Assembly: GCA_966424055.1 (NCBI GenBank)
Contig: CBJLMB010000029.1
Coordinates: 1-64,000 of the forward strand
Length of the DNA stretch: 64,000 bases
Source: Deminuibacter sp966424055
GTDB taxonomy: Bacteria > Bacteroidota > Bacteroidia > Chitinophagales > Chitinophagaceae
Reading direction: 5' to 3'
The notes beneath the pieces are model-generated. The model saw only the letters and a list, made by a program, of their open reading frames with translations, had not been told where the DNA came from and made no database searches. Shown here in pieces: positions 53,796-62,575 of the stretch (its first letter is position 1; each line of letters starts with the position of its first letter). Both the position numbers and the translations under genes were made by a program.

Positions 53796-55211
53796 CTATT
53801 GTGCCATGCGTACCAGCGGTATCATAAATACGGCACTGTATGTACCAATGGATGATATTATGTAGATAAGAAAATAATGGGTTTTTCTCAGGTCCTCAAT
53901 GGAAGGAATGAGACCGATGGGACGCTGGCACCCGGCGGCAAATTCCCGCAGCCTGTCATCTGTCCATTCTTTGTAATTATAATTAAAACATACCACCTGC
54001 ACACTTTCATTGCAAACTGCGTTGATGGAATAATACCTTGTGCTGTCGTATGAACCTGCTGCTATTTTTCCAGCAGTGTCCCGTTCCTGCAGATTGGTGG
54101 TATCTGTCATCATGGGTATCATCTCCAGCTCAATCTTTCTTTCCTGGCCGGTTATCAGTCCTTTCCAGTAATAACTGCTGTCTTTTTTAAAAATACGGAA
54201 TGCAGGTTGGCCTGGCTGGTAGTCTGGATGCAGCAGTTCTTTGCAGAGACTTGTTATTTGTGCTGTTGCAGGATGAGCATGTACGCCAAATGTGCCGAGT
54301 ATATCATCAGGGAATTTACCTTTGGGCGCTATTTCTGCATCAGACGATAAGCGGGTGAGGCCATTGCGGTAGTCTTCTATTTCCCGGGCTTTTGACTGCT
54401 TTTCCATACTGTCTTCTTTTGCTCTTTCGGCAAGCTCTTCAAGCCATATTTTTCCATAACCGATACCGGCATGCAGCAATGGCCGCCCCTGGTTGAATGC
54501 TTTTGTTGGCGAAACTGTATTACAGCTGCTGTCAGCAGCAGTCTGTGTATTGAAAAGCCCGGTGCTGTCTGCATAGCGGATGCTGAAAGCATCTTTCTTG
54601 CCCGGGAGCAGGTTGATGATAAAAACAGTGCTGCATACACGCAATTGAAAGACTTGTTTTTCTTTTATTGCGGCGGTACGCAGAAAAATAAAACCGTCAT
54701 TGCCGGTACGGCCTTTTGACAGTGGCTTCCCGTTACTGCTTATTTCGTAGTATTGATTGTTCCATTCCTTGTCAGCACTGTATAATTCAAACCAATAGTA
54801 GGGTTGCTGCAGCGCATCGGCATGGGGAGATAGGATGAAATAATCCCTGTTGTAGATATGCTGATCGTTTTGCCAGGCTGATGTATACAACAGGAAAATT
54901 TTGTGATGGTTATCGCTGCTGATGCGTACACCATATTCTTCATTGATGAATTTTACTACCCAGTCTTCCTGTACACCCGGTTTGTGTTGAAGGGTGTATA
55001 CTGTGCCCTTTGCATTGGTAATACCTTTACCTGCAGGCACTCCGTTGCGTAGAAGCGAATAAGGTTCATCACTGCGTGGAATAGTGCCAGCTTCGTCATT
55101 GCAATAGGTCATTAGTTTGAAAGACTGTGCGTAAACGGTTGCTGTTATTAAGCAGATAGCAATTAAGGCCAGCAGAACTGCTTTTGTGACGGTGCCGATT
55201 GTGTTTTTCAT
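53796..55211 (-). CDS. Secreted or membrane-anchored protein of unknown function downstream of the response regulator
   Basis: A 471-residue protein with a signal-like N-terminus (TKAVLLALIAICLITATVYAQ) and a final hydrophobic helix (FLIYIISSIGTYSAVFMIPLV), so it may be held in the membrane with the bulk outside the cytoplasm. I start at ATG 55211; an earlier frame to 55352 adds an improbable stretch. The middle has beta-rich repeats (YSLLRNGVPAGKGITNAKGTVYTLQ and YEISSNGKPLSKGRTGNDGFIFL look like two copies of one module that resembles a type VI spike-tip or VgrG-associated fold). No family is assigned. It follows the response-regulator gene by 137 bp. Confidence 0.65.
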   Translation of the reverse strand: MKNTIGTVTKAVLLALIAICLITATVYAQSFKLMTYCNDEAGTIPRSDEPYSLLRNGVPAGKGITNAKGTVYTLQHKPGVQEDWVVKFINEEYGVRISSDNHHKIFLLYTSAWQNDQHIYNRDYFILSPHADALQQPYYWFELYSADKEWNNQYYEISSNGKPLSKGRTGNDGFIFLRTAAIKEKQVFQLRVCSTVFIINLLPGKKDAFSIRYADSTGLFNTQTAADSSCNTVSPTKAFNQGRPLLHAGIGYGKIWLEELAERAKEDSMEKQSKAREIEDYRNGLTRLSSDAEIAPKGKFPDDILGTFGVHAHPATAQITSLCKELLHPDYQPGQPAFRIFKKDSSYYWKGLITGQERKIELEMIPMMTDTTNLQERDTAGKIAAGSYDSTRYYSINAVCNESVQVVCFNYNYKEWTDDRLREFAAGCQRPIGLIPSIEDLRKTHYFLIYIISSIGTYSAVFMIPLVRMAQ

Positions 55212-55348
55212 GTGTGTTATTAAAAACAGTGCAATGCTGTAAATGTAAGAAGAACGGCATGAAGCAGGGGTTATTGATAATATAAATTTGTATCCCGAAA
55301 GGGAAAGGCAGCCCGTCAATGCAGGTACAGGCATTATGCAGAGGCTGC

Positions 55349-56131
55349 TCAATGGCTTTTGTTTTTCCTGGCCTGTATATATTCGGTGGGTGTGAGCCCG
55401 AATTGTTTTAAAAAACTGGAGCCGAAATATTTCTGCGAGCTATAGCCTACCTGGCTGTACACTTCGCTGATGCGGCAGTCTGTCTGGCTAAGCAGTTTTG
55501 CGGCTTTCTTCAGGCGTGTAACGTTGATCAGGTCGTTGGGTGAGAGGTCGGAAATACCTTTGATTTTCCGGTACAGGGTGGCGCGGCTCATGTTCATTGC
55601 CACTGCCAGGTGTTCTACATCCAGTGTGGTATCTTCAATATGCTGCAGAATAATATCGTGTATGCGTTCGAGAAACCGGGTGTCGGCTTTTGAATGTGCC
55701 ATGCTATTAATATGAACGGCGGGCGATTGGGCAAAATATTCTTTGATCTTGTTCCGGTTGGCAAGCAGGTTGGCTACCTGCACTTTTAAATGGCGCGGCG
55801 AAAAAGGTTTTTCAATATAGGCATCCGCACCGCTTTCAAGGCCTTCTATTTTTGACTGCAGTGTATTTCTGGCAGTAAGCAGGATAACCGGTACATGGCT
55901 GGATTCAAAATCGGTTTTAATATGATGGCAGAGCTGTAGCCCGTCCATCACCGGCATCATGATATCGCTGATGACCAGGTCGATGTACTGTGCTTTTAAT
56001 ATAGCCCTGGCCGATTCTCCATCCCTGGCCGTTATAATCTGGAAATCGGTGCTGAGTATATCTGATACATAATCGAGTATTTCTTCGTTGTCGTCTATTA
56101 TCAGAAGCGTGGCCTGAACATCCTGCTGCAT
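55349..56131 (-). CDS. Response regulator with AraC-type DNA-binding domain
   Basis: A 260-residue two-component regulator. The receiver domain (about 6-125) has the acidic pair Asp13-Asp14, the phosphorylation site in LVISDIMMP (Asp56) and Lys108 in IEKPF. An AraC HTH fills about 155-258 (LDVEHLAVAMNMSRATLYRKIKG, then ISEVYSQVGYSSQKYFGSSFLKQFG and TPTEYIQ). It begins 12 bp after the sensor kinase gene, so the two form one operon. In Bacteroides glycan systems these two parts are usually one polypeptide; here they are separate. The expected target is the SusC/SusD pair that reads away from the kinase. Confidence 0.93.
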   Translation of the reverse strand: MQQDVQATLLIIDDNEEILDYVSDILSTDFQIITARDGESARAILKAQYIDLVISDIMMPVMDGLQLCHHIKTDFESSHVPVILLTARNTLQSKIEGLESGADAYIEKPFSPRHLKVQVANLLANRNKIKEYFAQSPAVHINSMAHSKADTRFLERIHDIILQHIEDTTLDVEHLAVAMNMSRATLYRKIKGISDLSPNDLINVTRLKKAAKLLSQTDCRISEVYSQVGYSSQKYFGSSFLKQFGLTPTEYIQARKNKSH

Positions 56132-56143
56132 ATGGAAAGTAGT

Positions 56144-59100
56144 TTACTGGCTAAAAGGTAGGTAAAGAATAAAGGTATTGCGCAACCCGTTGAAAGGTGC
56201 CAGTTCCAGGCTGCCTTTATGCAGCTGGGCCAGTGATCTCGCAATGGCTAACCCGATGCCGGTTCCTTTTTCATGATGGGTTTCCGGGATACGAAAAAAC
56301 GGTTCAAATATTTTTTTCTGCATATCAGCAGGGATGATGTAGCCATCGTTGGATACATGCAGGATGAAGTATTCCTTATGCTCACAGCTGAGCCGGATAT
56401 ATACCTGCTGTCGTGCATATTTGGTGGCATTGCCCAGCAGGTTCACCAGTATTTTCCGGCAACCTTCCGGATCAATGAAAGCAATAACAGGGGCAGGCGG
56501 TATTGATAATGTATACTGCAGCTGTTTTTGTTCGGCAACAGGCAGTAACTGCTGGTATACTTCTGCAAGCAATGCTGAAAAATCGGTACTGCTGAAGTTC
56601 AGGCTGAACGCTGAAGATTCGGTCTGCCGGAAATCCAGCAGCTGGTTGGTAAGTTCTATCAGCCGGTCTGTGTTTTTTTCCACCATGCCCAGACGTTTAC
56701 CCAGCTTAGGATCAGTGCCGTACTCCGCCAGCATATCCTCCACCGGACCTTTAATAAGGGTAAGCGGTGTTTTTATTTCGTGTGTGATATGTGTAAAAAA
56801 ATCTGTTTTGGCTTTGTACAGTTCTTTTTCTTTTTCATGCTCCAGCCGCTCTATTTCCCGGCGGTTCTTTTCTTCATGACGCCGGTGATAACTGCGTATC
56901 ATCCACCACACCATCCCGGCAAGCAGCACAGTATACAGTATAAAGGCTGTATTGCTGAGCCAGAAAGGCGGTAATACCTGTATTGCCAAACTGGTTTCTT
57001 TTCCGAATGCATTACCGTCTACCGCGGCTTTTACCCTGAACACATAATTGCCGGGAGGCAGCTCGGTGAAATAAGCTTTCCGGTTGGTTTTAAGATAAGT
57101 CCAATCCCTGTCTAGGCCCTGCATCAGGTAGGCATAGGCTGTTTTTTCAGGTGCGCTGTAGCTGAGTGCAGCGAAATCAATACTGAATGAAGACTGGTCA
57201 TGTTTCAGCACTATTTTGTTGGTATAAAGAAGGGAAAGTACGGCTGCACTATCGGGGCTGCTTATGTCAAATTCGTGGCCATGTACCTGGAAGCCGGTGA
57301 TGTACAAAGGTGCAGGATAGTTATTGCTGCTGAAGTTTTGAGGGTTGAAACTGAGCAGCCCTTTCACACTGCCGAAGTACATCGTACCCTTTGCGTCCTT
57401 ATATGCTGAGTTGTAATTGAACTGGTCGCTTAACAGCCCGTCTTCTTTGTTGTAAACCCTGATATCTTTTTTGTCAGGGTTAAAACAAACCAGTCCCCGC
57501 GACGTGCTGAACCACAGGTGATGAGTGCTGTCTTCAAGTATCCTGAACACAAAGCCCGATGGCAGGCCGTTTGCAGTGGTATAACGGGTAAAGCTGTGAT
57601 TGTCGCTGTTCAGCAGGCAAAGACCGCCACCTTCGGTAGCAAACCAGAGCCGCCGGGCATGGTCTTCGAAGATACCATTGATTTTATCACTGCCTATACT
57701 GTTGCTATCTGCCGGGTTATAACGGAAATTGTCGATACGGCCGTTTGCCGGGTTGTAACGGTATACACCGTTGTTTTCAGCGCCAGCCCACAATACACCA
57801 TGATAATCCTCTGCCAGCGAGTGGATAAAATCGTTTTCTGCTATGCCGGGAATCTGGCAGAAATGATCCTGTTGTTTTTTGTATATATAAACACCGGCAC
57901 CTGTACCCAGCAGTACCTGCCCGGTATGCGACTGGTAAATAGTGATGATGAAATTACTTTTCAAGCCACTGGCGGCAGAAGCGTCATAGTGCCTGATTAC
58001 TTTGCCTGTGGATATATCCATGAGGTCGAGCCCGTGTTCGAAAGTGCCGATCCACAAGTGGTTGCCTTCGGCCAGCAGGCCATGTATATTTGAATGGGAA
58101 ATATCGCCTGTTTTACCGGCAGGCTGAAAATGTACAAACCGGCCCGTGGCACGGTCCAGCTTGTTCAGCCCCGCATCTTCTGTACCGATCCACAACTGGC
58201 CGAAATGATCTTCGCAGATTTCCCGCACCACATTGCCCTGCAGTGCACCAGCCGTGTAGCCGGGAAAGAATTTTTCAAAGTGACTGTATTGCTTCGGGTA
58301 ATAACTCAGACCACCGAAATAACTGCCTGCCCATATGCCACCTTCTTTATCGCGGCACAAAGTATAAATCGCATTATCGGCAATGGAATATGATTGGTTG
58401 TGGTTTTTTTGCAGATTAACATACCTGTTCTGGTCTGCATGGTAAACATACACACCCGTTTCTGAAGCAATCCAGTATTCCGATGGCCCGCTTTGCACGA
58501 TATCCCGCACATAAATTTCCGTGTTATCCGTATTGTGCGAAAACAGGTCACGGTAACTGCCGGTTTGCCTGTCGAATAATTTCAGTCCCTGGTTGGCAGT
58601 TCCTGCTAGCAGTCCATGATCCCCGCTTTCATAAATCTTTTCGATCCACCTGGATCTAACCGGTTTTGAATGATGGAATAAATCATGGAAAGCAAAATCT
58701 TCGTCCGCGCTGTTATACCGGGCAATTTTACCTGAAGTGGTAGCTACCCATACCGTACCATCGGCAGGCAGGCACAGCGAAGTGGCATTGGTAAGCCCGG
58801 GATAATACTGAAATGCACCGGTAAGCATATTATAACGGCAGAGAGAGAGGCCTAATATCAGCCATACATTGCCTTTGTTGTCTTTTTTTATATCCCGTAC
58901 ATCCTTATCCCGGGTGGGCTCCAGCAAATGGAAGTTTTCTCTGTGTGCATCATAACGATACAATCCCTTGCGGGTGCCAGCCCACAGGGTGCCTTCCCGA
59001 TCAATGTAAAGACTGTGAATATAGCTGCTGCCGAGGCTGGTAGTATCCTGCGGGTTGTTGCGGAACACTTTAAAACTATATCCGTCAAAACGGTTAAGAC

Positions 59101-59272
59101 CATCTTTTGTGCCAAACCACAGAAAACCGTTATTGTCCTGCGCGCTGCAGAAAACGGTGTTGTTCGAAAGCCCGTTCTCTACCTGCAGCCGCCTGAAATA
59201 ATACTGCTGCCCGAAGGGGCTGCCTGCAAAACAATACAGCATCACGGCCAGTAGTAACAGTTGTTTGGGCAA
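56144..59272 (-). CDS. Sensor histidine kinase with periplasmic Reg_prop propeller and Y_Y_Y domain
   Basis: A 1042-residue sensor. After a signal peptide, about 14 Reg_prop repeats (for example NNGFLWFGTKDGLNRFDG, REGTLWAGTRKGLYRYD) form a periplasmic propeller to about 680. A Y_Y_Y domain follows (about 690-755, YAYLMQGLDRDWTYL), then a membrane helix (FILYTVLLAGMVWWMI) and the kinase. The phospho-accepting histidine is in FTHITHEIKTPL (His831), the N-box in NLLGNATKYA, and the G boxes in SNDGYIIP and GTGIGLAIARSL. It should detect a glycan fragment in the periplasm and phosphorylate the response regulator encoded 12 bp downstream. Confidence 0.94.
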   Translation of the reverse strand: MPKQLLLLAVMLYCFAGSPFGQQYYFRRLQVENGLSNNTVFCSAQDNNGFLWFGTKDGLNRFDGYSFKVFRNNPQDTTSLGSSYIHSLYIDREGTLWAGTRKGLYRYDAHRENFHLLEPTRDKDVRDIKKDNKGNVWLILGLSLCRYNMLTGAFQYYPGLTNATSLCLPADGTVWVATTSGKIARYNSADEDFAFHDLFHHSKPVRSRWIEKIYESGDHGLLAGTANQGLKLFDRQTGSYRDLFSHNTDNTEIYVRDIVQSGPSEYWIASETGVYVYHADQNRYVNLQKNHNQSYSIADNAIYTLCRDKEGGIWAGSYFGGLSYYPKQYSHFEKFFPGYTAGALQGNVVREICEDHFGQLWIGTEDAGLNKLDRATGRFVHFQPAGKTGDISHSNIHGLLAEGNHLWIGTFEHGLDLMDISTGKVIRHYDASAASGLKSNFIITIYQSHTGQVLLGTGAGVYIYKKQQDHFCQIPGIAENDFIHSLAEDYHGVLWAGAENNGVYRYNPANGRIDNFRYNPADSNSIGSDKINGIFEDHARRLWFATEGGGLCLLNSDNHSFTRYTTANGLPSGFVFRILEDSTHHLWFSTSRGLVCFNPDKKDIRVYNKEDGLLSDQFNYNSAYKDAKGTMYFGSVKGLLSFNPQNFSSNNYPAPLYITGFQVHGHEFDISSPDSAAVLSLLYTNKIVLKHDQSSFSIDFAALSYSAPEKTAYAYLMQGLDRDWTYLKTNRKAYFTELPPGNYVFRVKAAVDGNAFGKETSLAIQVLPPFWLSNTAFILYTVLLAGMVWWMIRSYHRRHEEKNRREIERLEHEKEKELYKAKTDFFTHITHEIKTPLTLIKGPVEDMLAEYGTDPKLGKRLGMVEKNTDRLIELTNQLLDFRQTESSAFSLNFSSTDFSALLAEVYQQLLPVAEQKQLQYTLSIPPAPVIAFIDPEGCRKILVNLLGNATKYARQQVYIRLSCEHKEYFILHVSNDGYIIPADMQKKIFEPFFRIPETHHEKGTGIGLAIARSLAQLHKGSLELAPFNGLRNTFILYLPFSQ

Positions 59273-59490
59273 GTCAACATGCGTTTAGATGATTACAAAT
59301 ATAAGGCTGTTTAAAATTAATTATCTCCCTGCGGTGCTACAGGTGATGTTTGCATGATTGAGATGTTTTTGGTAAAAGATGAAACAATTTTTCCCATCGT
59401 TCCGGAGAATTATTTTTTCATTTGCACTGGTTCCGTATGGCTGGCCATCTGCACACCGGAACCCTGTTTGTAAACCCAACTGATTGCGCC

Positions 59491-62400
59491 ATGATTGCTT
59501 GCAACGCTAAGCCGTTACCCGGCATTGAAAACTATCAACATATATCGTACCGTAAAAAACTACCTGCTCTTTTTGTATTGCTGCTGTTCTGCTGCGGTGG
59601 AGTGGCTGCACAGGGCAGGATCAAAGGCATCGTAACTGACAGCACCGGTACGGGTATTCCCAACGTAACCATCAAAGAAATCGGTACCCAGAAATTTACA
59701 CAGTCGCTGCCCGACGGCAGTTTTACTGTATTTATAACCGGTGCACATGCTGTGCTCAGCCTGTCTTCTGTGGGCTATGTCACACAGGAAGTGAATGCAG
59801 GCCCGCAGAACAATATCACTGTTGTGCTGAAGCGGCTGGAAAATGACCTGGGCGAGGTAATGATTGTCGGGTACAGCCGGCAACGTAAAGCAGACCTTAC
59901 CGGCGCTGTGGCACAAATAGGCAATGAACAGCTTAAAGACAGAGCTATACCCACAGTTACACAGGCCCTGCAGGGACAGCTGCCCGGTTTGCAGATTGTG
60001 AACTCAGGCGGGATGCCCGGAAGGGAAAAAACATTTGTACGGGTACGCGGCATTTCCAGTATGAACCAGGGCGCTGCCGCCCCGCTGGTGCTGATAGATG
60101 GTATTGAAAGCGCGATGAACGATGTGAACCCGGAAGACATTGCCGCTGTCACCGTGCTGAAGGATGCCGCTTCAGCTTCCATTTACGGCAGCAGGGCTGC
60201 CAACGGGGTAATACTCATCACCACCAAAAGAGGCAAGCCGGGTAAGCCTGTGATAAGTTACAGCAGTTACTGGGGCTGGCAGGATCTTGTGTACAAACCC
60301 CGGTTTGTAAACTCATGGGATTATGCCGCAATGATTAATGAGGCACTCGCTGGTGAAGGCGGCAGCCCACGCTATACAGCAGATGAAATAAAAAAATTCA
60401 GAGACGGGTCAGACCCCGATCATTACCCAAACTCGAACTATTCAAAAGAAATGTTCAAAAACGATGGCCTGCAATACAATAACACCCTACAGGTATCGGG
60501 TGGAACGGAAGCAGTGAAGTATCTTTTCTCAATGGGCTACCTTAATCAGGATGGCCGTATTTATTCCAACGGTTATACCCGCCTTACACCCAGGCTGAAC
60601 CTGGATATTAAAGTGAACAGCTGGTTTTCGGTGGGCACTACCGGTAACATCACTTTCTCCAAAGTGCAGGAACCGGTTTGGGGCGGCCTGGTGCGGCAGG
60701 TGCACCGCATACCTTCCGTCACCGTTTTCAAATACAGTAATGGTATGTATGGCAAAGGAGCAGATGGTAACCCCATCGGCTGGACAAAAGACGGCGGTCA
60801 CAATATTGCCAATGATAGCAGGATTCTGCAAACCATGTATGCAGAGATCACCCCGGTGAAAGACCTGAAAGTACGCGGCTCATACACCATCGATCATTAC
60901 GATCATAAACAATACAACCGCCGCTACGATATGTATTACGGTGATGGCTCTTCACAAAAAGACAACTACGGTGAAAACTGGATCAATTTCGACAGAACCA
61001 ATACCTGGATTATACAGGCCAACTACAACAAAAAAATAAATGATCATTCCATCGCTGCATTGGCGGGATTTCAATACCAGTATTTCCGGGACCAATACAA
61101 TTACCTGGCGCGTTCCGGTTTTCCCAACAACAATGTGGATGAGCTGAATGCTGCCGACCCCAGCACCGCCAAAGCAGAAGGCTCGACACAGGAAGACAAG
61201 ACCGCTTCTTATTTCGCAAGACTGAACTATGATTTCAAAGGCCGGTATTTACTGGAAGCAAATTTCCGTATAGACGGCTCTTCCCGTTTTGCACCTGATA
61301 CACGATGGGGGAGTTTTCCTTCCGTTTCTGCAGGATGGAAAATTTCAGAAGAGGCATTTATGAAAAACATCAAGTGGATCAATAACCTGAAAATAAGGGG
61401 TTCCTGGGGTAGCCTGGGTAATAACCTGGGTGTGGCACGTTACTATTATATGCGGCGCATAGTGCTGGGTGTTAATTATCCTTTCAACAATGTACTGGGT
61501 ACCGGCGCTACTCAAAACGATCCCAATAATCCGAACATTACCTGGGAAAAAACAAATGAGCTGAACCTGGGTCTGGATGCCAACCTCTTCGATCACCTGT
61601 CTGTAACAGTAGACCTGTACAAACGAAAAACCAACAATATCCTCAGCGCTATCCCGGTTTCAAGGGAATATGGCCTGGGCGCACCTGTGGTTAATGCCGG
61701 TTCGCTGGAAAACAAAGGTATTGAACTACAACTGGGCTACAGCAACCATGCCGGTGCATTTAACTACAACATCACAGGTAATGTGGCCTATAACCACAAT
61801 GTGGTAACACAGTATGCCACACCTTCCATCGGCGACCGGGTGTACCAGGAAGGACACAAGTGGGGCGAGTTCTACGGCTTGCAATGGACGGGTTTTTTCA
61901 GCTCTGACCAGGAAGCACAAAATTCACCGCACCAGGTAGGTGCACCGGTAAAAGCCGGTGACCTGAAGTTTAAAGATGTAAGCGGGCCCGATGGAAAACC
62001 TGATGGTAAGATTGACGGCAACGACCGTGCTTTCCTGGGCGGCAGTGATGTGCCTGACTGGACCTTTGGATTGAACCTGACAGCAGAGTACAAAAATTTT
62101 GATCTCGGGCTTTTTTTCCAGGGCGCAGCGAAGGTAAAAGAACTGATGTCAGGCGATGCATTCTATGCCTTTAGTAACGGCGGAAATTTACGTACCTGGC
62201 AGGCCGAAGATCGCTGGACACCCCAGCACACCAATGCAAAATACCCGAGGCTGACGGTTAACCAGAACCATAACCAGGTTACGTCCAGCTTCAGTGTGAT
62301 CAGCAGGGATTATATCAGGCTGAAAAATATACAGCTGGGTTACACACTGCCACGCAATGCCGCTTTTAAAAGAATGGGCATCCAGAAAATGCGGGTATAC

Positions 62401-62556
62401 CTCACCGCCACCAACCTGCTTACCATTCAGAAAAATGGTTACCTGCAATGGGATCCTGAAACCATTTCGTATGGTAATGGTATTTACGGCGACGATCCGC
62501 ATGATGTTGTGCCGCCAATGAAAGTATATGCTGCCGGCATCAACATCACATTTTAA
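59491..62556 (+). CDS. SusC-like TonB-dependent receptor without STN domain (glycan locus 3)
   Basis: An outer-membrane importer of about 1021 residues from ATG 59491. Other in-frame starts (ATG 59437, TTG 59422) lengthen an already long n-region before the signal segment KKLPALFVLLLFCCGGVAAQG. The protein then goes straight into a CarboxypepD_reg-like domain (GIVTDSTGTGIPNVTIKEI), a TonB-box-like GEVMIVGYSRQ, plug (GVILITTKRGK) and a barrel ending AGINITF. The missing STN domain fits control by the divergent sensor kinase rather than by a sigma/FecR pair. SusD starts 19 bp later. Confidence 0.94.
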   Translation: MIACNAKPLPGIENYQHISYRKKLPALFVLLLFCCGGVAAQGRIKGIVTDSTGTGIPNVTIKEIGTQKFTQSLPDGSFTVFITGAHAVLSLSSVGYVTQEVNAGPQNNITVVLKRLENDLGEVMIVGYSRQRKADLTGAVAQIGNEQLKDRAIPTVTQALQGQLPGLQIVNSGGMPGREKTFVRVRGISSMNQGAAAPLVLIDGIESAMNDVNPEDIAAVTVLKDAASASIYGSRAANGVILITTKRGKPGKPVISYSSYWGWQDLVYKPRFVNSWDYAAMINEALAGEGGSPRYTADEIKKFRDGSDPDHYPNSNYSKEMFKNDGLQYNNTLQVSGGTEAVKYLFSMGYLNQDGRIYSNGYTRLTPRLNLDIKVNSWFSVGTTGNITFSKVQEPVWGGLVRQVHRIPSVTVFKYSNGMYGKGADGNPIGWTKDGGHNIANDSRILQTMYAEITPVKDLKVRGSYTIDHYDHKQYNRRYDMYYGDGSSQKDNYGENWINFDRTNTWIIQANYNKKINDHSIAALAGFQYQYFRDQYNYLARSGFPNNNVDELNAADPSTAKAEGSTQEDKTASYFARLNYDFKGRYLLEANFRIDGSSRFAPDTRWGSFPSVSAGWKISEEAFMKNIKWINNLKIRGSWGSLGNNLGVARYYYMRRIVLGVNYPFNNVLGTGATQNDPNNPNITWEKTNELNLGLDANLFDHLSVTVDLYKRKTNNILSAIPVSREYGLGAPVVNAGSLENKGIELQLGYSNHAGAFNYNITGNVAYNHNVVTQYATPSIGDRVYQEGHKWGEFYGLQWTGFFSSDQEAQNSPHQVGAPVKAGDLKFKDVSGPDGKPDGKIDGNDRAFLGGSDVPDWTFGLNLTAEYKNFDLGLFFQGAAKVKELMSGDAFYAFSNGGNLRTWQAEDRWTPQHTNAKYPRLTVNQNHNQVTSSFSVISRDYIRLKNIQLGYTLPRNAAFKRMGIQKMRVYLTATNLLTIQKNGYLQWDPETISYGNGIYGDDPHDVVPPMKVYAAGINITF

Positions 62557-62575
62557 ATCCTGAAAATTGCTCGCG

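Noticed and set aside
55212..55352. N-terminal extension of the unknown protein at 53796, overlapping the response regulator
   Set aside because: The extension is not a signal peptide, whereas ATG 55211 starts one directly; a 4-bp overlap with the response regulator seemed attractive but is less likely.
56144..56500. Degenerate ATP-binding box (SNDGYIIP) as evidence of a dead kinase
   Set aside because: NDG-type G1 boxes are common in Bacteroidota sensor kinases of this kind, and the other boxes (NLLGNA, GTGIGLAI) are intact.
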